Source: an uncultured Collinsella sp. (GTDB lineage Bacteria > Actinomycetota > Coriobacteriia > Coriobacteriales > Coriobacteriaceae). From it: 7,392 bases of DNA. Position numbers and translations under genes: made by a program. Positions 1 to 6,333 of this stretch are shown in pieces; the stretch's first letter is position 1, and each line of letters opens with the position of its first letter. Under the pieces are notes generated by a model, which saw only the letters and a list, made by a program, of their open reading frames with translations, ran no database searches and was not told where the DNA came from. The stretch is from the NCBI GenBank assembly GCA_902388545.1, contig CABMPS010000092.1, positions 1 to 7,392 on the forward strand, given 5' to 3'.

Positions 1-2
1 GC

Positions 3-824
3 CCGCCCTGCCCCACCTGCGGCTTCCCCGACTGCTCGAGAGACGGCAGGACGCCCGCCGGGCGCCAGAGGTGGCGCTGCCCGAGGTGCGGGGAGGCGTT
101 CTCGGCGCTGACGGGCACGGTGCTGGAGTCGAGCAACAAGGAGCTCCCCGTATGGGAGCGCTTCATCACCTGCATGTGCTACAACGCGCCGATCGACCTT
201 GCCGCCGAGGTGTGCGGCATAGCCCACACGACAGCCTTCGAGTGGCGCCACCGCGTCTTCGCCACCGTGGACGGCTACCAGGACCGCCTGGTGTTGAGGG
301 GGCGGGTCTGGATCGACGAGCTCTACCTCACCGACTCCGACATCGTGCGCAGCGCGGATTACGTGCCCAAGAGGGGCCTGTCCAAGAACAAGATCTGCAT
401 CGCGGTGGCCATCGACGCCTTCAAGAATGCCGTGGTGGTCATATGCGGCCACGGCAAGCCCTCCTCGAAGCGCATCAGGGACGCGCTGCTGACGCACATA
501 GCGCCCTGCTCGCTCATCGTCCACGACAAGGAGAAGGCCCACAAAAGCCTCGTGAAGGCCGCCAAGTGCACCGACGAGGCGTACAAGGCGGATGCGAAGG
601 ACCCTGCGTACCTGGAGGCGATGGAGCTCGTGAACAACCTGTGCTCGTGGCTCAGGCGCTACCTCTTCCGCTTCCCCGGGATGAAGAAGGACAACCTCCA
701 GTCCTACCTGAACTGGTTCGTGTACCTGTTCCGCATCCGCCGCGACGAGGAGAAATGGCCCAAAACGGCAAGGGTCATGCGCCATTTGCTCATGACCGAT
801 GCGCATTACCGCAGCTCAAGGTAG
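3..824 (+). CDS. IS1595-type transposase, 5' end outside window
   Basis: Catalyses transposition of an insertion sequence. The frame is open from the window edge, so the true start is missing; a GTG at 120 lies inside the protein. Upstream of it the frame encodes a zinc ribbon, with one CxxC at 9-20 (CPTCG) and a second at 78-89 (CPRC), followed by FSALTGTVLESS. This is the N-terminal arrangement of IS1595/IS1016-type transposases. The catalytic core follows: WIDELYL (Asp codon 315-317), IVHDKEKAH (Asp codon 525-527), then VNNLCSWLRRYLFRFPG with Asn codons at 633-638. The third acidic residue therefore seems to be Asn, as in the DDN subgroups of this family. The C-terminal YLNWFVYLFRIRR segment is also family-like. 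It is the only confident plus-strand gene and converges on the minus-strand genes. The right terminal inverted repeat probably lies just after the TAG, but the left end is absent so I cannot define it. Confidence 0.88.
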   Translation, partial: PPCPTCGFPDCSRDGRTPAGRQRWRCPRCGEAFSALTGTVLESSNKELPVWERFITCMCYNAPIDLAAEVCGIAHTTAFEWRHRVFATVDGYQDRLVLRGRVWIDELYLTDSDIVRSADYVPKRGLSKNKICIAVAIDAFKNAVVVICGHGKPSSKRIRDALLTHIAPCSLIVHDKEKAHKSLVKAAKCTDEAYKADAKDPAYLEAMELVNNLCSWLRRYLFRFPGMKKDNLQSYLNWFVYLFRIRRDEEKWPKTARVMRHLLMTDAHYRSSR

Positions 825-1233
825 GTATAGGACCCGCACGATTCGCTACTCTCGGATTGCCTTTTCGATCTTCGGCCTCGGACCTCAGCTTCGACTCTCC
901 GGAGCGTAGGCTCGCGCGCATCTCAACCTTAGCTTCGAGGAGTTGCTCTTTTGCAGCGGCTCTGGGGGTCTGAGAGACCAGCCTCTTGAGGGCGTTTCCC
1001 TGGGCTCCGCGAGGAAGCGCGATGGGCGTCCCTTTCATGCCCCCGATCTTCATCTCCATGAGCGCTGCGAGGACCTGCCTCTTTTTCAGAAAGCCCTGAG
1101 ATTTGTCCAGGATCCGCTGTTCTTCGATGAGGGCGCTGCGGTCGTCCATGCTGCCGTCGTAGTACATGCGCGTCATGGCGAGCGCCGACAGGGCCTGGAG
1201 GCACCCCCCCCCTTCGAGGCCTTTTGTCTCCAT
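790..1233 (-). CDS. Unrecognised small protein, probably truncated by the IS
   Basis: A 147-residue reading frame I do not recognise. The central part, from MTRMYYDGSMDDRS through KGTPIALPRGAQGNALK, has balanced composition and actinobacterial-looking codons, so it looks genuinely coding. The remainder is charged and helical. It starts 28 nt after the Msr(D)-like stop on the same strand and may be the last gene of that transcript. No convincing Shine-Dalgarno precedes the ATG; an AGGA lies about 12 nt upstream. An alternative ATG at 1255 is in another frame and would join this one only by slipping on the nine-C run (G9 on the coding strand) at 1204-1212. The last 11 codons overlap the transposase gene at 790-824, and the preceding residues (about GPIPTL) read through the expected IS end. 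The native C-terminus has probably been lost to insertion. Function unknown. Confidence 0.5.
   Translation of the reverse strand: METKGLEGGGCLQALSALAMTRMYYDGSMDDRSALIEEQRILDKSQGFLKKRQVLAALMEMKIGGMKGTPIALPRGAQGNALKRLVSQTPRAAAKEQLLEAKVEMRASLRSGESKLRSEAEDRKGNPRVANRAGPIPTLSCGNAHRS
1204..1212. repeat. C9/G9 homopolymer tract
   Basis: Nine consecutive C on the plus strand, equal to G9 on the coding strand of the small minus-strand gene, six codons after its ATG. In the present length it reads as three glycines in the frame starting at 1233. A change of one base would instead join the frame opened by the ATG at 1255. It could be a contingency tract or simply a sequencing-prone run. Confidence 0.6.
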
Positions 1234-1261
1234 TCTGGGAATATATCCTGCTCATTTAGGG

Positions 1262-2731
1262 TTATTCGCGCTGAAAGATTTTGACTAGCTTGGTGTCCTT
1301 TATTTCGTAAATAATGTCTGCGACGTTCTCGACCAGCCTCTTATCGTGGGAGACGAACACTATCGTTCCGGCATAGGCGCTCATCATCTGCTCGAGGGCT
1401 TCGGCGCTCTTGATGTCCAGGTAATTTCCAGGCTCGTCCATGAGCAAGATGTTGTATCTGCCCAGCAGCATCTTCGCGAGCAGCAGCTTGATGACTTCGC
1501 CTCCCGAGAGAACGCCAACGTCCTTTGCCAGGTCACGCGGTCCGATTCCCATAGAGGCGAGGACGCTTCGGATTTCGGTCATGCTGTACTCGCAACCATC
1601 CTGCATGAACGAGATCGCAGACTGACGGGCGTCGAACTTGTAGCCTGTTTGCTCGAAGTAACCGATCTCTGCCTTGGGAGAGATGTTGATACCGTCGGCG
1701 CGTCGAGCGATTGCCTTCAGCAAGCTGGTCTTTCCTGTACCGTTGCCACCGGTGATGGCCACTTTGGCACCGAGCGGTATCTCGAATTTCGCGTGGTCAT
1801 AGAGCATGCAGTTGCCGAAGCTCAAGCTGAAATCGTCTGCCGAGATGGGAAATTTACTATGCAGTTCCAGGGCCTTGCTCTGGCGGAACCGCACGGTGCG
1901 AATGCTGTCGGGGGCCTCAATCCCTTCGAGCGCTTCGAGGCGCTTCTCCATGTCCTTAGCCGCCTGGTACATCCTCTTCTGTTTGGTGCCGGTTGCTTTC
2001 TGATGCCCCAATCGACCTGCATACTCGTTGCTTTTCTTTGCGCCCTTCTGCTTGGCGTCGACCTGCCGTGCTTTTTTCCGTTGTTTTTCGATGGCGGCTT
2101 CAAGGCGCTCGCGCTCGCGCATCGCCTCTTCGTATCGAGCCGCCTGAACTTTGCGCTCTTCTTCTTTCTGTCGCAGATAGTCGGTGTAGTCACCCCAGAA
2201 TTCGGAAATACCGCCGTCTTTGAGCTCCCAGATCTTGTCCACTACCTGATCGAGAAAATAACGGTCATGGCTCACAATGAGAAGGGCTCCATCAAATGCC
2301 TTGAGTTGTCCGACGAGAAGGCTGATGCCGTCTTGGTCGAGGTGGCTCGTAGGCTCATCAGCAAAGATCGCGCTTGCATGCTGGGAGAGCGCAGAGGCAA
2401 TCTTGGCGCGTGTTTCCTCTCCGCCGCTCATCGTCTCTTGCGCCACTCCGGCGACGTTGAGACGGGAGAGCATCTCACCACTGTCCTGAGCCGCATCAAG
2501 GTCGAGTTCATCGAGTTGGCCGATGAGGGCAATGCTGCCGAAGCGCCTGACGTCGGCGTCCGCAATGGTAAGATTGCCGCTCAGAATTTTAAGCAGGCTG
2601 GTTTTGCCTGCGCCATTGTCTCCCACCAAGCCGATGCGATCGTAGGAGTAGATTTCCAACTCTTCGATATCCAGGATATCGCGGCCGGCATATTCCAAAA
2701 AGATGTCTTTAGCTTTGACTATGAGTTCCAT
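1262..2731 (-). CDS. msrD: Msr(D)-like ABC-F ribosomal protection protein
   Basis: A 489-residue tandem-ATPase ABC-F protein without membrane segments. Members of the Msr group bind the ribosomal E site and dislodge macrolides and streptogramin B. The resemblance to Msr(D) of Mega elements runs end to end: [10 protein letters not shown] start, [55 protein letters not shown] block, [11 protein letters not shown]. By eye it is well over half identical, so it may fall below the cut-off for the msr(D) name. NBD1: Walker [10 protein letters not shown] 37-45, signature MSGGE 101-105, Walker B ending DEP 125-127, SHD 154-156. A charged helical linker at about 188-285 is the antibiotic-resistance-type interdomain region. 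NBD2: Walker [10 protein letters not shown] 328-336, signature LSGGE 408-412, Walker B MDEP 431-434, SHD 461-463. NBD2 continues DEPGNYLD where the family usually has Ser or Thr in place of Gly435. The start is supported by homology and an AAGGCGG 8 nt upstream. It is second in the mef-msr operon and visibly less GC-rich than the flanking genes. Confidence 0.93.
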   Translation of the reverse strand: MELIVKAKDIFLEYAGRDILDIEELEIYSYDRIGLVGDNGAGKTSLLKILSGNLTIADADVRRFGSIALIGQLDELDLDAAQDSGEMLSRLNVAGVAQETMSGGEETRAKIASALSQHASAIFADEPTSHLDQDGISLLVGQLKAFDGALLIVSHDRYFLDQVVDKIWELKDGGISEFWGDYTDYLRQKEEERKVQAARYEEAMRERERLEAAIEKQRKKARQVDAKQKGAKKSNEYAGRLGHQKATGTKQKRMYQAAKDMEKRLEALEGIEAPDSIRTVRFRQSKALELHSKFPISADDFSLSFGNCMLYDHAKFEIPLGAKVAITGGNGTGKTSLLKAIARRADGINISPKAEIGYFEQTGYKFDARQSAISFMQDGCEYSMTEIRSVLASMGIGPRDLAKDVGVLSGGEVIKLLLAKMLLGRYNILLMDEPGNYLDIKSAEALEQMMSAYAGTIVFVSHDKRLVENVADIIYEIKDTKLVKIFQRE

Positions 2732-2992
2732 AGGTTGAACCGCCTTTTGTGTATTAGCCTTTTACTGGAAGCGCAGCCATGCCAAAAAAGATTGCTCACG
2801 TCGATTTTTCGCCTTTGCCCAATTGCCGGCGCGAGCGTTTTGACCTTGCGCAAGCCGGCAAATCCGAAAATGATAGTTGGCGACGAATAAGGAGCGCGAT
2901 GTGGGATGTCGGTGCAATACCTCGTCGTCGCAAGGGCTTGAAGGCTGACGCGTGAACCGATGGCTGCTGCCTCTTTTTTTCGAATACTTGGG
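2732..2992 (-). promoter_or_regulatory. Structured mef-msr intergenic leader
   Basis: A 261-nt gap between the Mef-like stop and the Msr(D)-like start, long for an operon. Reading in the transcript direction, a perfect 7-bp inverted repeat (2925-2931 with 2880-2886) is followed by a perfect 8-bp repeat (2854-2861 with 2823-2830, arms TTGCCGGC/GCCGGCAA) that has extra internal GCG/CGC pairing. A short frame MAALPVKG with stop lies at 2780-2754, 22 nt before msr, but has no visible Shine-Dalgarno. Neither hairpin is directly followed by a U-tract, so I see no intrinsic terminator and no convincing internal promoter. The msr(D) genes of Mega elements are known to have a regulatory leader peptide; a comparable role here is inference. 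Confidence 0.4.
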
Positions 2993-4279
2993 CTATTGAA
3001 TCCGCCCGGTATCTCTTTTCCCCACGTTTCGGACGCTCGGAGCAAGCAGCATAGCCATCGCAAGCAGTACCATGGTCGCTCCAGAGCCGACAAACCATAA
3101 CGGAGCTCCAAGCAGATCCGCAAAAACGGAGGGGGCCGCGAGGCCCATGGGCATGGCCCACGCCATGATGGTTCCGTAGAGGCCGAAAACGCGGCCTAGG
3201 TACTCAGGAGGTATCTGCTCCTGCATAAGGGCAGTCTGGGTTCCCGCGTACAACGGGGAGCATGCGCCCATAAGAAAGCTCACCGGCAGGAAAGCAGCGA
3301 ACAATGACGGGCCGAGCGATCCGGATGCGATTGCGGCAATGCCGAAGCCGGCAATCGCGGCGACCATGGTGAACGACCTATTGCGGAACCCTCCCGTAAC
3401 CGCCAAGATGCCGGACCCAGCCAGCATGCCTGCAGAAAAAAGGATTTCCGCCAAAGCGGCATCCCCCGTGCTACCGCCAAAATGCCCCAAGGTCATTATT
3501 GGGAACAATGCCGCGAGCGGAGAGAACGCGAAAGCGAAGACGAACCCGCACCAAAGAAGGGCGAGCAGCCCCCTGTACCCCCTAGTCAGCTTGTAGCCGT
3601 CCGAAATCTCAGAGAAGAGCTCTCGAACCTTATTGGAAAAGGGCAAGCTGCGGTCGGCTTCGTCGAGTCCCCCTGCGTCTATCTGTGCGGCGAGGACGGC
3701 TAAAGAAGCGAAAAGCGCTCCCAGCACGTCGAGGACAATCATAGCGGTAATGCCCGCCACGGGATAAATCACTGCCGCGAGCGCGGCGCCAAGAATGTAT
3801 CCGCCGGACTGAATCGCCTGAGTCACCCCCGATAGGCGAACGAGATGCTCTGGCGGGGCGAGATGGGGCGTGAGAGATTGGGAGGCCGGCGTGTAGAACG
3901 AAGTGCCAACTGCACGGAGAAACAGGGCGATGAGAATTAGCCATGCAGGTAAGCTGCCGGCCAACGAGGCAATCGTCAAGGCGGCGCCCACCGCGGCAAT
4001 GAAGAGGTCGGTGCCGATGAGGACACGTTTCAAAGGCAGTCTGTCGACAAGGGCGCCCGCAAGGATTCCGAACAAAGCAATCGGCAGAAAGCCTGCCAGC
4101 GATGCTAAGGAGAGGAGAGAAGACGACCCTGTCGTGAGGGCGAGATGCCAAATAAGACCCATTTGGAGAATCGAACTCGTCAATGTCGAAACGAGCTCCC
4201 CGCCCCATACGAAACAAAGCTTGAATTGCCATGAATGGCACAGCAGAGCAGACCTGCCCCGAGAGGTTTCAAATATCAT
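2993..4279 (-). CDS. mef: Mef(A)-like macrolide efflux MFS transporter
   Basis: A 428-residue major facilitator protein of the cytoplasmic membrane, expected to have 12 helices and to export 14- and 15-membered macrolides by proton antiport. It matches Mef(A) along its length: VSTLTSSILQMGLIW, SLASLAGFLP, motif A GALVDRLPLKRVLIGTDL (about 75-92), LFLRAVGTSFYTPA, IVLDVLGALFASL, and especially YAGTQTALMQEQIPPEYLGRVF with PEYLGRVF near 358-365. Mef(A) is about 405 residues, so the N-terminus is some 20 residues longer. I chose the ATG at 4279, preceded by GGA at 7 nt spacing. A TTG at 4330 would lie inside the upstream terminator hairpin and is unlikely. It is the first gene of the mef-msr operon and is controlled by the attenuator directly upstream. 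It is diverged from streptococcal Mef, so the drug spectrum is inferred from the pairing with Msr(D). Confidence 0.92.
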   Translation of the reverse strand: MIFETSRGRSALLCHSWQFKLCFVWGGELVSTLTSSILQMGLIWHLALTTGSSSLLSLASLAGFLPIALFGILAGALVDRLPLKRVLIGTDLFIAAVGAALTIASLAGSLPAWLILIALFLRAVGTSFYTPASQSLTPHLAPPEHLVRLSGVTQAIQSGGYILGAALAAVIYPVAGITAMIVLDVLGALFASLAVLAAQIDAGGLDEADRSLPFSNKVRELFSEISDGYKLTRGYRGLLALLWCGFVFAFAFSPLAALFPIMTLGHFGGSTGDAALAEILFSAGMLAGSGILAVTGGFRNRSFTMVAAIAGFGIAAIASGSLGPSLFAAFLPVSFLMGACSPLYAGTQTALMQEQIPPEYLGRVFGLYGTIMAWAMPMGLAAPSVFADLLGAPLWFVGSGATMVLLAMAMLLAPSVRNVGKRDTGRIQ

Positions 4280-4309
4280 GGTTATGTCCAATCGTGAAAT
4301 GGCGTGCAG

Positions 4310-4340
4310 AAAAACAGCGCGACGCCACAACAGCGCCGCT
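4310..4340 (-). terminator. Attenuator terminator hairpin before mef
   Basis: On the minus strand, GCGGCGC (4339-4333), loop TGTTGTG, GCGTCGC (4325-4319) forms a 7-bp stem with one G-U pair, followed after GCTG by five T (4314-4310). An alternative fold pairs AGCG with CGCT outside GCGC/GCGT with a 2-nt bulge, placing the stem closer to the U-tract. The hairpin begins three bases after the leader-peptide stop and ends 30 nt before the mef ATG. Its 5' arm is shared with the antiterminator stem, so the two structures exclude each other. Confidence 0.8.
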
Positions 4341-4351
4341 TTCTAGGCGCT
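4332..4351 (-). promoter_or_regulatory. Antiterminator stem-loop overlapping leader stop
   Basis: AGCGCC (4351-4346, the last two sense codons of the leader peptide) is perfectly complementary to GGCGCT (4337-4332), with an 8-nt loop TAGAAAGC that contains the leader stop. Forming this stem removes the 5' arm of the terminator. A ribosome finishing the leader would cover the first arm and let the terminator form. A ribosome stalled earlier would leave the arm free and allow read-through into mef. Confidence 0.75.
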
Positions 4352-4378
4352 CATCCACGTGCGGAAAAGACCAACCAC
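4343..4378 (-). CDS. Macrolide-sensing leader peptide, MVGLFRTWMSA
   Basis: An 11-codon frame starting with GTG. It is preceded by AAGGAGG (plus-strand 4385-4391) at an ideal 6-nt spacing, the best ribosome binding site in this part of the window. Its TAG stop is three bases upstream of the terminator stem, and its last two codons are the first arm of the antiterminator. This is the layout of ribosome-mediated attenuators upstream of macrolide-resistance genes, including the mef/msr(D) operon of Mega. The peptide contains Arg-Thr-Trp at residues 6-8. This loosely recalls the basic-X-basic arrest motif of several macrolide leader peptides, with Trp in the second position. Which codon is arrested cannot be read from sequence. 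Confidence 0.75.
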   Translation of the reverse strand: MVGLFRTWMSA

Positions 4379-4418
4379 GACACCCCTCCTTTGTTAATTC
4401 GGTCTGGCAAACCATGTA

Positions 4419-4448
4419 ATATTAACGAGGCTTGAGTTTGCCTGTCAA
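4419..4448 (-). promoter_or_regulatory. Promoter of the mef-msr operon
   Basis: On the minus strand, a consensus -35 TTGACA (4448-4443), an 18-nt spacer and -10 TAATAT (4424-4419, four of six consensus bases). Transcription would begin near 4412, about 20 nt before the leader-peptide Shine-Dalgarno, giving a leader of roughly 130 nt before the mef start. The surrounding DNA is AT-rich compared with the genes. Confidence 0.65.
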
Positions 4449-4513
4449 GAATCGACCATCGGAAAGGGCAATCCTCTCTGGCCATTCGATTCCTTTTGTA
4501 TCTATGGCTGCAT

Positions 4514-4711
4514 TTACGTTATGTGGTTATTTATTTCGTTAGAATTCCCAAGCAAAACGCTTTTATGCACCATGTCTGCGCAAGCGAGAAAAGCCATTTC
4601 TAAGCCTCGGTCCACGAAAATGTCAACTTGGCTTTTCATTGAGCCGATACTTCCAACACCGCTGAAAACGAACCAAACGCGTAGCTCTTGCGTGTCCGCA
4701 ACTCGCACCAT
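4514..4711 (-). CDS. Doubtful 65-residue reading frame in AT-rich spacer
   Basis: A 65-residue frame from an ATG at 4711, containing RVWFVFSGVGSIGSMKSQVD and ending NNHIT. The frame is open from 4762. It overlaps the 3' end of the preceding gene in another frame and has no Shine-Dalgarno. It is much less GC-rich than the neighbours and I recognise no family. It may be the degenerate tail of an older gene or noise. The remaining 4379-4513 spacer holds the mef promoter. Confidence 0.2.
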   Translation of the reverse strand: MVRVADTQELRVWFVFSGVGSIGSMKSQVDIFVDRGLEMAFLACADMVHKSVLLGNSNEINNHIT

Positions 4712-5426
4712 CAAAGTATGCAAGCATCCTGATGAGCAGGATAGCCTCTGATCGTCTGTATCTCAATTCGGAACAAAGATCCTGGGAAAAAGGGGATGCG
4801 GCGCCGAACGCGAACAATGTGTGTACGCTGTCGAGAAATGAGGCGCGCGCCGAGAAACCGGTGGTCCATACTCCACGCCGCACCCCCAACTGAGCCTCGT
4901 AGGATTGGACCTCTTTAAGCAACGGTTCGAGGTCTTTTTCGCGCTCAGCGGCGTCCCTGGCCTTGTCTTCGATGCCGGCGAGTTGCTCGGTAATCCAATC
5001 GATTACCTGACCGACGTCGTTGTACCTGCCCTCGATCTCGTTTCTTGCCGCCTGTCGTGCCTCGGCGGGCTTTTGGAGGTAATCGTCATGAAGGGCTGCG
5101 TAGGTCCTAGCGATGTCCAGGGCGTTTTTGACCTTCGCCCTCTGGTCGCCGGCGATCATGGAGGCGATCGATTCCAGCTTGGCGTCGATGCACTGGAGGC
5201 TGTCGCTGATTTCGGTCATGTACGCCTGACCGACAACCATCGCCGCTGCGGCAAGGCCGACGCTGGCGATCTGTGCGGGGCTGACCCCAGCGGCTTTGAG
5301 GGAGACGTCGCCGCTCAGGCGACCTTTCGGGTCTCGGACGAGGGCCCTTACCGCTTCCGGATCCTTCTTCGAGGCGACGAGGTCCTTAAAGCTGTAGCCT
5401 TCGGGAACCTCGACTTTGTAGAGCTG
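4623..5426 (-). CDS. C-terminal part of frameshifted helical protein
   Basis: The larger part of the second gene of the two-gene unit. It is in the -1 frame relative to the part at 5348-5602 and open from the A4 run at 5430-5427. It begins QLYKVEVPEGYSFKDLV, then has a hydrophobic stretch, VSPAQIASVGLAAAAMVVGQ, then a long helical region typical of coiled coils (SLQCIDAKLESIASM through LEPLLKEVQSYEAQL). The joined protein would be about 326 residues. Beyond VRRGVWTTGF composition and codon use deteriorate, so the native C-terminus may have been lost where the mef-msr segment joins. There is no acceptable start before the ATG at 5240, which lacks a Shine-Dalgarno and would drop conserved-looking sequence. 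The layout (short hydrophobic helix, then ID-KL-SI coiled coil) recalls unnamed proteins of Gram-positive gut bacteria, but I cannot give a function. Confidence 0.6.
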   Translation of the reverse strand, partial: QLYKVEVPEGYSFKDLVASKKDPEAVRALVRDPKGRLSGDVSLKAAGVSPAQIASVGLAAAAMVVGQAYMTEISDSLQCIDAKLESIASMIAGDQRAKVKNALDIARTYAALHDDYLQKPAEARQAARNEIEGRYNDVGQVIDWITEQLAGIEDKARDAAEREKDLEPLLKEVQSYEAQLGVRRGVWTTGFSARASFLDSVHTLFAFGAASPFSQDLCSELRYRRSEAILLIRMLAYFDGASCGHARATRLVRFQRCWKYRLNEKPS

Positions 5427-5602
5427 TTTTCCTCGACGAGGTCTATGACGTCCGAGGCGAGGCCGAGAATGGCGTCCGCCCGCTCTCCGATGCCGACGTT
5501 GTTCTCTTTGCCCGCATCGGCGTTCGCGACGAGCCTGATGTTCTCCAAGTCCTCGACGGGAACGACCTCGACGCTGATTGGCGCAAGTTCTTTGTCGCTC
5601 AT
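5348..5602 (-). CDS. N-terminal part of frameshifted helical protein
   Basis: Starts at an ATG 11 nt after the stop of the GIY-YIG-like gene, so the two are probably translated from one message; only a weak AAGAG-type site precedes it. It reads MSDKELAPISVEVVPVEDLE and on to DVIDLVEEN with normal composition. After the A4 run at 5430-5427 it becomes an Arg/Ser-rich tail (RFPKATALRTSSPRRRIRKR) that looks like out-of-frame translation. A -1 slip there, GAG GAA AAA CAG CTC, restores EEKQLYKVEVPEG and the long downstream frame. It is therefore either a single-base deletion in an A5 run, an assembly error, or programmed slippage. Confidence 0.6.
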   Translation of the reverse strand: MSDKELAPISVEVVPVEDLENIRLVANADAGKENNVGIGERADAILGLASDVIDLVEENSSTKSRFPKATALRTSSPRRRIRKR

Positions 5603-5613
5603 GCTCTTAGCGC

Positions 5614-6273
5614 CTATCTCGCCTCATCGGAACGCGCCAGGACGTCCCATTTGTTGTACGAGCCCTCGGCCTGAAGATCCCTGACGAGGGCCTCATAGCG
5701 GGTCTCGAGGTCTTTCTCCTCACACGGGAAGAGCAGAATCATCATTGGTCTTTTGAACTTGAAGTCAGCGTAGACGTCGATGTTGCCGAAACCGCAAAGC
5801 TGTGTGTATATGCTGAAGCCCATGGATTTGCCGCAACCGACATAGACGTCCTCGTAGGCGGAAGGGTCTTTCTCTCGTGCCGATTTCATCGTGACGACGG
5901 CGTAGCAGCCGGCGATCGCCATGTACCCATCGCTGAGGTCGGCTTCGCTGGAGACGTTGTTCTCGAAGTTCTCGAAGAAATCTTTTGCGGAGATCGGCGG
6001 AAGCGAGCTTGCCACGGCCTTCTTGCGGGATGCCTCGAGTGACTTTTGCTGCTCCTTCTTGTCTTTGATTGCCCGACCCTTTGAAAGGAATGAGTCCCTG
6101 GCTTCTCCCAGGCTATCTGCCGCCTGCTTCCCCCTTTGCTGCCCCCAGTCGATCAGAGCGGGCCCGTATTTGTTCACAGCGGGCTCAACGAAGGGCAGAA
6201 CGTCTTTTCCGATGTCGATGGCCCTTTTGACGTCTTGCAGCTTAATCTTTCCCAATTGCGTACCTCTATTCAT
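5614..6273 (-). CDS. GIY-YIG-like domain protein, diverged
   Basis: A 219-residue protein and first gene of a two-gene unit. Residues 10-90 are helical and charged (DIGKDVLPFVEPAVNKYGP, then a Lys/Glu-rich coil). Residues 116-210 fit the order of a GIY-YIG domain: GCY at 122-124, VYVG at 143-146, GFGNIDVYADFKF at 161-173, LFPC at 181-184, and a final LETRYEALV...SYN helix at 189-207. The segment where nucleases carry the catalytic Arg (KSMGFSIYTQL, 149-159) has none, so it may be catalytically dead or bind rather than cut nucleic acid. This assignment rests on motif order, not a search. I start at the ATG at 6273, which has a weak site; a TTG at 6252 preceded by AGAGGT is a real alternative. 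The partner gene begins 11 nt downstream. Confidence 0.7.
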   Translation of the reverse strand: MNRGTQLGKIKLQDVKRAIDIGKDVLPFVEPAVNKYGPALIDWGQQRGKQAADSLGEARDSFLSKGRAIKDKKEQQKSLEASRKKAVASSLPPISAKDFFENFENNVSSEADLSDGYMAIAGCYAVVTMKSAREKDPSAYEDVYVGCGKSMGFSIYTQLCGFGNIDVYADFKFKRPMMILLFPCEEKDLETRYEALVRDLQAEGSYNKWDVLARSDEAR

Positions 6274-6333
6274 GGACAACCGGAAGCTTATCGAGAAGCA
6301 GCCGGCAGCGTCTTGTTTCTATCAAGTGCGTAA

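Noticed and set aside
71..973. A 300-codon plus-strand frame
   Set aside because: It overlaps the transposase in another frame and is rich in Arg, His, Gly and Pro, typical of out-of-frame GC-rich DNA.
1346..2890. A 514-codon plus-strand open frame
   Set aside because: It is antisense to the Msr(D)-like gene, whose full-length homology and motifs are unambiguous; the plus-strand product has no recognisable domain.
2779..2955. A 58-codon plus-strand frame beginning MPKKIAHVDFSPLPN, with a GGAAG upstream and a T-run after it
   Set aside because: It lies antisense within the mef-msr gap, has a basic random-looking composition, and the hairpin before the T-run is only 3 bp.
4280..4330. A longer Mef N-terminus from TTG at 4330
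   Set aside because: This start lies inside the attenuator terminator hairpin, has no Shine-Dalgarno, and makes the protein longer than the family.
4544..4566. AAGC/GCTT mini-hairpin as a terminator of the helical-protein gene
   Set aside because: The stem is only four base pairs and is not followed by a T-run on the minus strand.
4905..5684. A 259-codon plus-strand frame
   Set aside because: It is antisense to the helical protein and the end of the GIY-YIG-like gene, which have better composition and operon spacing.
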